The notes under the pieces were generated by a model, which saw only the letters and a program-made list of their open reading frames with translations, was not told where the DNA came from and did no database searches. A stretch of 64,000 nucleotides of DNA. It comes from Viridothelium virens (taxonomy: Eukaryota > Ascomycota > Dothideomycetes > Trypetheliales > Trypetheliaceae). Positions within the stretch are counted from its first letter, which is position 1; every line of letters begins with the position of its first letter. Shown in pieces: positions 57,719 to 64,000 of this stretch. Where the stretch lies: assembly GCA_010094025.1 (NCBI GenBank), contig ML991847.1, positions 1 to 64,000 on the forward strand, read 5' to 3'. The position numbers and the translations under genes were made by a program.

Positions 57719-60700
57719 ATGCTCCCACGAGCTGCGAGACGAAATCTTCGGCAAGATGCATTACGCTCAAGTTTATCATCAGCATTCGAGCAATTGCGCC
57801 TCCCATGGCTCTGTCCTGCGATTCATGGACGGAGAATCTCAGCAACATCGACGCCGATAAATCACAATAGTTCGCACTCTAGGAAACGAAAGAGCTCGTT
57901 TGGTGAAACAGCTCCACCTTTGCGACATCAGTCTACAGTAGCTCAACTCGATGCCCACGCAGGTCACGACTTTCCCCCTTTCCCATACCAAAGCACGATA
58001 CATACCCAATGGCCGGCGAATGCTCAGCAAGAAACCCCTTCTAGTTACTCGTATCTTCGATCAATCGATCCTACTAAAACCATTCAGATGGATGAGGCAA
58101 CCCAACGCCAAGATTACTCGGTGAAGCTGATCGATGGCATCGGAGGTTCGGCGGCAGAATTGGAACAATATTTGGAAATTTGTCTAAGGGCAGGCTACCT
58201 GAAGAGGGCGGAAAAGCTTTTAAATCGCGTAAAATTAAATTTTGGTGCTGGCTCGAAAGAGGCGGTAAGGTGCCAAAATGTCTTTCTGAGAGAACTGACA
58301 GGACACGCAATCTGGACCTCCAACGAATCTACCTATAAAATTGCTCAGGGCTACTTTGAAAGGCAAATGAGTGGGCGTGGTATACAAACTGACGCCAATA
58401 ACCTCGCCGCCCTTATCAATGGCTGCTTGCTCCTGCTCTCGGGTGATGAACGCGAGAGGACCATCAGGAGGTATCTCGAATTTGCCGACAACCATAGACT
58501 AGATGTCTTTGACCGGGACTATTACGACGACGAGCAGTATACCCTACTTCAGAAGATTTCAAACCCTGAGTTCCAAAGTTCGAACATTCCCGACTCGGCT
58601 GAAATTGAAGAGAACGTAAAAAGGGAGGATGCTGTAGCAAATTCAGGGCCGGAGAATACCCACAAAGGCGCACCTGAGCAATCCATGCCGGAAGTCCGTT
58701 CCGTGCAGCTTAAAGGGTTAGGACTGAAAGCTCTTAAGGAGTCGTTAGCACCATTTACCTCAAACAATGCGCAGAATGAAGATTTGACAGAAATCTTTCC
58801 GGAGATGAGTGAAGAAGGGATGCCCCTAAATAGTGCCGAGGCGCGTCAGATCAGGATTGAGCGGAGCGCTCTTACTGCTGCCACAGAACGCTGGCGAATG
58901 GAGAATGATGCCATGAAAGAGATGGGCATCAATACGACACTCCATACTAAACCGGTGGCATCCCTCATGTGGGAATGGCATCTACAACTGGTTCCGGCCT
59001 TGAAAGAGGAAATGAGCTTAATCCAAGAAGCTTTATCTCGAGACAGATCAATGGGTGACAATGACAGAATGCATTATGGGCCTTTCTTAAGCTCTGTTGA
59101 GCCCGAGAAACTATCTGCATTGGTGATCACTCACGTATTAAGCGCGCTTGCAATGAAGGGAGGCGCGGGTGGTATCCGACTAGCTGGCTTGACTAAAGCA
59201 CTCGGTGCTCAAGTCGAAATTGAGAGTGAACTTCGGGCGTTTGGTGGAGCACGGCTTTTACAACAATTGCAAAAGATGCCTGACAAACGCCGAGCAATGA
59301 TTCGGATGAGAGTCAATCGGGCAAAATTTAACCTCAAAGGTCATCGTATCGGCATTGACTTTACGCAAGACCCATCGAGGCCTGAAAGCTCAACCAACAC
59401 TGCACGCGGCAGTCAACAAGTGAAGTGGTCTTCAGCCCTCAGGGTCAAGGTAGGCGCAGTACTTGTATCAAAACTCTTGGAGACCGCCAAAATTCAAGTG
59501 TCAAAAGAGCATCCTAGAACAAAGGAAATGTTGACAGAGCTTCTGCCAGCGTTTAACCACGTGTACTACTGGCAGCGGGGGAAGAAGCGTGGTCATCTTG
59601 ATGCAAACCTCGCTCTTGTTGAAAAGTTGACTCGCGAGCCACCTTCTGCTCTTATAGCCAAGCGACTGCCTATGATCGTTCCACCTCGACCTTGGACAGG
59701 CTTCTTCGAAGGTGGCTATTTCTTGGAGCCGATTCCCGTCACAAAAGGCAAGCGTAGTGACAAGACGCAAGTCTCTTATGTCAAGGCTGCAGCCGACAAG
59801 GGTGATATGGAGCAGGTCTTCGCTGGACTGACTGTGCTTGGGAAAACGGCCTGGCGAATCAATCAAGATGTTTTGAAGGTCCAACTCCAAGCTTGGGACA
59901 CTGGTGAGGCCATTACGAACTTCGCGCCAGAAAACCCAACTTTAGACAGTCTTCCTGAACCACCAAAAGACAGCAATGATCGCGAAGCTGCTGCGACCTA
60001 TCGGATAGCCAAAGCAAGATTGGACAACGAGAGAAGAGGCTTCCATTCCAAGCGTTGCTTTCAGAATTTTCAGCTTGAAGTCGCAAGAGCATATCGCGAT
60101 GAGACCTTGTATTTTCCACACGCCCTAGACTTCCGGGGTAGAGCATATCCAATTCCTCCCTACTTGAATCATATGGGAGCGGATAATGCCCGAGGGTTGC
60201 TTACGTTTGCAAATGGCAAAGCACTTGGCGAGAATGGTCTTCGGTGGCTAAAGATCCATCTTGCGAATGTTTTTGGGTACGACAAAGCCAGTCTCAGAGA
60301 GCGGGAAAATTTTACCATGCAGCATCTTCCAGACATCCGCAATGCAGTTACTAATCCGTTGGACGGAAACAGATGGTGGCTCACAGCAGAAGATCCATGG
60401 CAGACCTTGGCCGCTTCTTTCGAGCTTACCAGAGCGCTTGATTCTCCAGATCCGGCAAGTTACATTTCCCACTTGCCAATCCACCAAGATGGGACTTGTA
60501 ATGGTCTTCAGCATTACGCCGCGCTTGGAGGTGACAACGAGGGGGCGACGCAGGTGAACCTCGAGCCGGGCGACCGACCTGCTGACGTCTATACTGGCGT
60601 TGCTGAGCTAATCAAAGAACAATGCGCTCGGGACGCCGAGAATGGTCATCCACAGGCCAAGATCCTGCAAGGCAAGATCACGCGAAAGGTTGTTAAGCAG

Positions 60701-62125
60701 ACCGTGATGACAAATGTCTACGGAGTGACGTTTGTTGGTGCTCGGGAACAGGTTTTGCGACAGCTCAATGACATGATTCCCGAGTTGAGAGGCACCGATA
60801 TGCTCTGGAAATGTGCTGTATATCTTGCAAAGGGCATTTTCAAGGCGCTTTCGACAATGTTCGGAGGGGCTCACGCTATACAACGTTGGTTTGGGCACTG
60901 TGCGGACCGTATCTCGAAATCTATCACAGCAGAGCAGGTGAAGCGTTTTAGGGAAGCAGGCACACTTAAAGCAGGAGCTTCATTAGGACGTAACGAGATA
61001 AAGCTGCAAACCTCGAGGCTCTCGGACTCGATAGGCTGCAAGTCGAGCGTGATCTGGACAACACCGCTTCGCATGCCCGTTGTTCAACCATACCGTACCC
61101 CAAAAACCAAAGTTGTCGCAACCTCTATCCAACTCATATCCATTGCCGAACCTCAAATATGGGATCCTGTTTCACGCCGCAAACAGATGGGAGGGTTCCC
61201 ACCAAACTTTATTCATTCTCTGGATGCAACACATATGTTTCTGTCTGCATTGAAGTCCGATGAGCTCGGCCTATCATTCGCTTCTGTGCACGACTCCTTT
61301 TGGACGCATGCCGGCGATGTACCCGTGATGAATCGACTCCTCCGCGACGCTTTTGTGCGCATGCATTCCGAAGATATCGTCGGCAGGCTTGCAGCAGAGT
61401 TCGAAGCGAGATATAAAGGCAGCTGGTACCTGGCAGGAATTTACGCAAAAAGCGAAGTCGGCAAGAAGATACAGGCCTGGCGCAAAAAGAACTTTGGTAC
61501 AGCAAAGGACGATGACACGGAGAAGAGATACGCAAGAACTTACAATACCCCTCTGCTACAAGCTCGGGAATTGATGATTGAACTCGATCGGCTGAAAGAT
61601 CTAGAAAGTGATGATCCGGAGGTGAGGCAGCAGGCGGAAGCGATGGAAACGCCAGCAACTATTCTTGCAGGGGCTGAAGGGGATGAAGAGGCCTTCTTGG
61701 CTCAGGCTGAGACTGCGGGATTGGGAGTTGTGGATGAGAAAGACAGCATGGCCGATGAAAGCCCGCTGTCCGAAGGGGATAAAGAGGCTTTGGCTCACAC
61801 CGAGACTCCGGGGTTGGGAATCGCGGAGGAGAGAGAGAGCATGGACAGTAGAAGACCGCTGCTCGAAGGCAGTCAAGAGCCAATCGACATTTCTACGACC
61901 GAGAACGTGTTCATAGACGGAGGCGCAATGGAAGATAGTGAGGATATCGCACCTGGAGTCCCTCCATCAGAGAAGCTCACTACCCTACTGAAACGCGAGA
62001 AGAAAAAGAGCAAACCGGCCCAAAAGAAGTTTAATGTCTGGATCCCAATAACGTTTCCCGAGGTTCCCAAGAAAGGTGAATTCGACGTTTTCCGACTGAA
62101 GGACAGTCAGTATTTCTTCTCTTGA
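57719..62125 (+). CDS. RPO41: Mitochondrial DNA-directed RNA polymerase
   Basis: Single-subunit T7-like polymerase that transcribes mitochondrial DNA. One intronless exon of 1468 aa. The basic N-terminus (MLPRAARRNLRQDALRSSLS) is a presequence. The N-terminal extension runs to about residue 600. Polymerase motifs: YFPHALDFRGRAYPIPPYLN, motif A in HQDGTCNGLQHYA (about 922), motif B in KQTVMTNVYGVT (about 993) and motif C in VHDSFWTHAGDV (about 1194). FPPNFIHSLDATHM is also conserved. The protein ends FRLKDSQYFFS, with the Phe-Phe-Ser end typical of the family. Between motif C and this end is an acidic insertion with an imperfect tandem repeat (about residues 1318-1385). Length is at the upper end for fungi. 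Confidence 0.96.
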   Translation: MLPRAARRNLRQDALRSSLSSAFEQLRLPWLCPAIHGRRISATSTPINHNSSHSRKRKSSFGETAPPLRHQSTVAQLDAHAGHDFPPFPYQSTIHTQWPANAQQETPSSYSYLRSIDPTKTIQMDEATQRQDYSVKLIDGIGGSAAELEQYLEICLRAGYLKRAEKLLNRVKLNFGAGSKEAVRCQNVFLRELTGHAIWTSNESTYKIAQGYFERQMSGRGIQTDANNLAALINGCLLLLSGDERERTIRRYLEFADNHRLDVFDRDYYDDEQYTLLQKISNPEFQSSNIPDSAEIEENVKREDAVANSGPENTHKGAPEQSMPEVRSVQLKGLGLKALKESLAPFTSNNAQNEDLTEIFPEMSEEGMPLNSAEARQIRIERSALTAATERWRMENDAMKEMGINTTLHTKPVASLMWEWHLQLVPALKEEMSLIQEALSRDRSMGDNDRMHYGPFLSSVEPEKLSALVITHVLSALAMKGGAGGIRLAGLTKALGAQVEIESELRAFGGARLLQQLQKMPDKRRAMIRMRVNRAKFNLKGHRIGIDFTQDPSRPESSTNTARGSQQVKWSSALRVKVGAVLVSKLLETAKIQVSKEHPRTKEMLTELLPAFNHVYYWQRGKKRGHLDANLALVEKLTREPPSALIAKRLPMIVPPRPWTGFFEGGYFLEPIPVTKGKRSDKTQVSYVKAAADKGDMEQVFAGLTVLGKTAWRINQDVLKVQLQAWDTGEAITNFAPENPTLDSLPEPPKDSNDREAAATYRIAKARLDNERRGFHSKRCFQNFQLEVARAYRDETLYFPHALDFRGRAYPIPPYLNHMGADNARGLLTFANGKALGENGLRWLKIHLANVFGYDKASLRERENFTMQHLPDIRNAVTNPLDGNRWWLTAEDPWQTLAASFELTRALDSPDPASYISHLPIHQDGTCNGLQHYAALGGDNEGATQVNLEPGDRPADVYTGVAELIKEQCARDAENGHPQAKILQGKITRKVVKQTVMTNVYGVTFVGAREQVLRQLNDMIPELRGTDMLWKCAVYLAKGIFKALSTMFGGAHAIQRWFGHCADRISKSITAEQVKRFREAGTLKAGASLGRNEIKLQTSRLSDSIGCKSSVIWTTPLRMPVVQPYRTPKTKVVATSIQLISIAEPQIWDPVSRRKQMGGFPPNFIHSLDATHMFLSALKSDELGLSFASVHDSFWTHAGDVPVMNRLLRDAFVRMHSEDIVGRLAAEFEARYKGSWYLAGIYAKSEVGKKIQAWRKKNFGTAKDDDTEKRYARTYNTPLLQARELMIELDRLKDLESDDPEVRQQAEAMETPATILAGAEGDEEAFLAQAETAGLGVVDEKDSMADESPLSEGDKEALAHTETPGLGIAEERESMDSRRPLLEGSQEPIDISTTENVFIDGGAMEDSEDIAPGVPPSEKLTTLLKREKKKSKPAQKKFNVWIPITFPEVPKKGEFDVFRLKDSQYFFS
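61669..61875 (+). repeat. Imperfect tandem repeat inside RPO41 C-terminal insertion
   Basis: Two acidic units of about 30-33 codons follow each other: the first has EGDEEAFLAQAETAGLG then VVDEKDSM, the second EGDKEALAHTETPGLG then IAEERESM. A third partial unit begins EGSQEP. At DNA level the units are clearly related but diverged. The repeat lies between the polymerase core and the FFS end. Confidence 0.8.
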
Positions 62126-64000
62126 GCTTAATGGCCTGGCCGAGCCAAAGAGGTGTAGTAACATGTCTACTTGAATTTCCGGCCTGAGGAATTGCCCTTA
62201 TTTGGTCCGCAAGGTACCGGTGCTCTTCGGCACGGGCACTGCATTTACCAGCGTTGTTTACAAATTTGACGGTTTAGAGCTTTATCCCTCACATGAAAGG
62301 AATGTTTGGGTAGATAGTGATGGATGTGTGAATGTATTGTATTGTACCATATCTGTACTATACCAAGATCCAACGCACTACTCAAGGCCCATTAATAATA
62401 TATCATTCACTTCACGTAACCATTCATGTGAAGGTATCGGCCGTCACTGCTGCCATCTCGCGTTTCTTTTGAGAGAGATTCTTCACAACACGCCATCGGC
62501 TCTGAACCGCTGTCACAGCTTGATCCAAATTCTCTCTGGGCCTTTCCCATGGAACTTTTTTGGTAGACACCTTTCTCCCGCCTCTTGATGATATCAAAGA
62601 GATTGGCCAGCTTTTCCTTCTATTGGAGAAAGTATCACATCACATGGCAATGATTTGTTTCCATAGCTCGGTTGACGTTGCTGGGCTATGATTCCAAAAT
62701 CTCCTGACGTCTTATTACAGCCTCGCAGTTGGCACACTCTATACGTTGATGAGGTTTTTGGAGTATGTCTTCATTCTTACAACTCTTCGATGCACGTAAG
62801 AGGAAATTCCATCCTTTTTCGCCTTGACATATATAATTCGCAGCTCTCGCAGGATTCTAGAATCCATCGCAATCTCTGATTCCATATCACTTCTGGTAGA
62901 CAGGCAACCTGAAAAAAAGTTGTCATTGAGTGATCTCAAATGTCAGGTAGTGCTCCTTTTAACATTGGTGCATCTTCAAGACCACCGACAGTAGGCTCGG
63001 ATCGTAGTGCAAGGAGACCCCAGATTTGAGACGGAACCAAGCGAGGTCGTCTGGATATTCTATGTCATGATCAATGGTAAAGAGAGCATGCAGTGTAAAA
63101 GTCTGAATATGTTACAATGATGTGGGACGGAGACCCGTCGTAGGAAGGGTTACTAGGCCTGTGCCCGAAAATTCTACAGGTCAAAACTAATAAATTATAC
63201 CTTCGTTTCGCAAGACTACTTGTACAAAGCTTCTTCTGACTTCTACGAGTTGCCACGGGAATGTCAAATGAGGCACGGAGAGGAGTCCAGTCCTACAAAC
63301 TGCAGAAGTGACCATAGCGCTACGTTTTAAGGGGATATAAAAAATATATATTAAAGAGGCAATGCGGAACACCTCGATTCAACAAGCCATAGGTATATAT
63401 CAAAAGGAGCGACATTCATCACAGGCTCGTGCTTGCAGATCTACCTGACAACCGCACTCGAGTCATATAACTAAAGCCGAAATTTCTTATCACTCTAAAT
63501 CTATCAAACGCCAAGATTTTGTTTCGTTCGAGTTTCCACAATCAATGATTTGATTCTTGCTTGTGCGGGTTTAGTCTTTCGGCATGGTCTCATCCCTGAT
63601 GTTGTCTCACTTCGCTGTAATATACTATATTTGCTCCAATAAGGTGTGAGAACGAATTGTTTTTCCTTTTTTATGTTTGAAGGAAAGGAGAGCAGTCTGC
63701 TGGAGCGCCCACGCGGTTAACAGTGCACTCGGACAGTCTGAGTATGCGCCATGCTTGCGTAAACAGGTCTGATGGTCTGATCATCTCATCTCGGAATTGC
63801 CGTCCGTGCCGTGAGCTGCGGTCGACGCCTACGGTACCTAAGCAAAGTCCTCGACTGTCACGTCAGTCATGCGATTCTACTGACTCGCCAGCGGTTCCAA
63901 CTGCTACGGATGGTCCCGAGGGTTGCCGATAATGGGACATGGGCCGAGAGGCGTACCTGTAGTACGGTATGGAGACAAGGGAAATTTTGATACAGTGCCT
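62126..64000. other. 1.9-kb gene-poor stretch at the right edge
   Basis: Open frames here are short (the longest is 128 codons) and without motifs on either strand. The left part is the RPO41 3' end. I see no tRNA, repeat or mobile element. A gene may start beyond the right end. Confidence 0.4.

Noticed and set aside
1-64000. CRISPR arrays, rRNA and tRNA genes
   Set aside because: No regular short repeats with spacers, no rRNA-like blocks, and no convincing tRNA B-box with matching A-box was seen by eye; a tRNAscan run would be decisive.

Overview
The window is nuclear DNA of a filamentous ascomycete (Pezizomycotina; Dothideomycetes-like, species not determined). The evidence is the gene density, GT-AG introns of about 46-88 bp, multifunctional CPSase-ATCase, an EF-hand external NADH dehydrogenase, an Arp2/3 subunit and a fungal longin R-SNARE. 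Coding models were spliced by hand from donor/acceptor sites, reading phase and remembered family sequence; no search was run.

Layout. 1-3.9 kb is an accessory edge: a protein-kinase-like fragment and a diverged direct repeat of about 0.4-0.5 kb. 3.9-10.2 kb holds a membrane-anchored SDR whose 3' end contains a 50-G run, ARP3, and a membrane SH3-domain protein. 10.2-12.5 kb is gene-poor. 12.5-25 kb holds POA1, RIP1, BCP1, GUA1, a small conserved gene, a tautomerase, an aldo-keto reductase, an MFS transporter and an EIF1AD-like gene. 25.6-31.3 kb is URA2, a glutamine-dependent CPSase-ATCase fusion. 32-42.6 kb holds a TRPY-like cation channel, an NDE-type NADH dehydrogenase, ESF1 and a YMR226C-like SDR. 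42.7-51 kb is a second accessory island with orphan ORFs, remnants of host genes (transcription factor, SF1 helicase) and a decayed retroelement piece. 51-62 kb returns to conserved genes: a longin R-SNARE, MDV1, ARO7, an SDR and RPO41. 62.1-64 kb shows no convincing gene.

Functionally the conserved genes are housekeeping: nucleotide synthesis (GUA1, URA2), shikimate pathway (ARO7), mitochondrial respiration, transcription and fission (RIP1, NDE-type enzyme, RPO41, MDV1), ribosome biogenesis (BCP1, ESF1), actin nucleation (ARP3) and membrane fusion (R-SNARE). They do not form a biosynthetic cluster.

Most notable points: URA2 appears to lack the whole dihydroorotase-like domain that normally sits between CPSase and ATCase; a 50-G homopolymer lies inside an SDR gene and the family-like C-terminus is in a different frame after it; two genes (GUA1, ARO7) have stop-free introns of length 3n; the YMR226C-like SDR has an upstream in-frame start with a presequence-like leader; and two accessory islands carry repeats and gene fossils.
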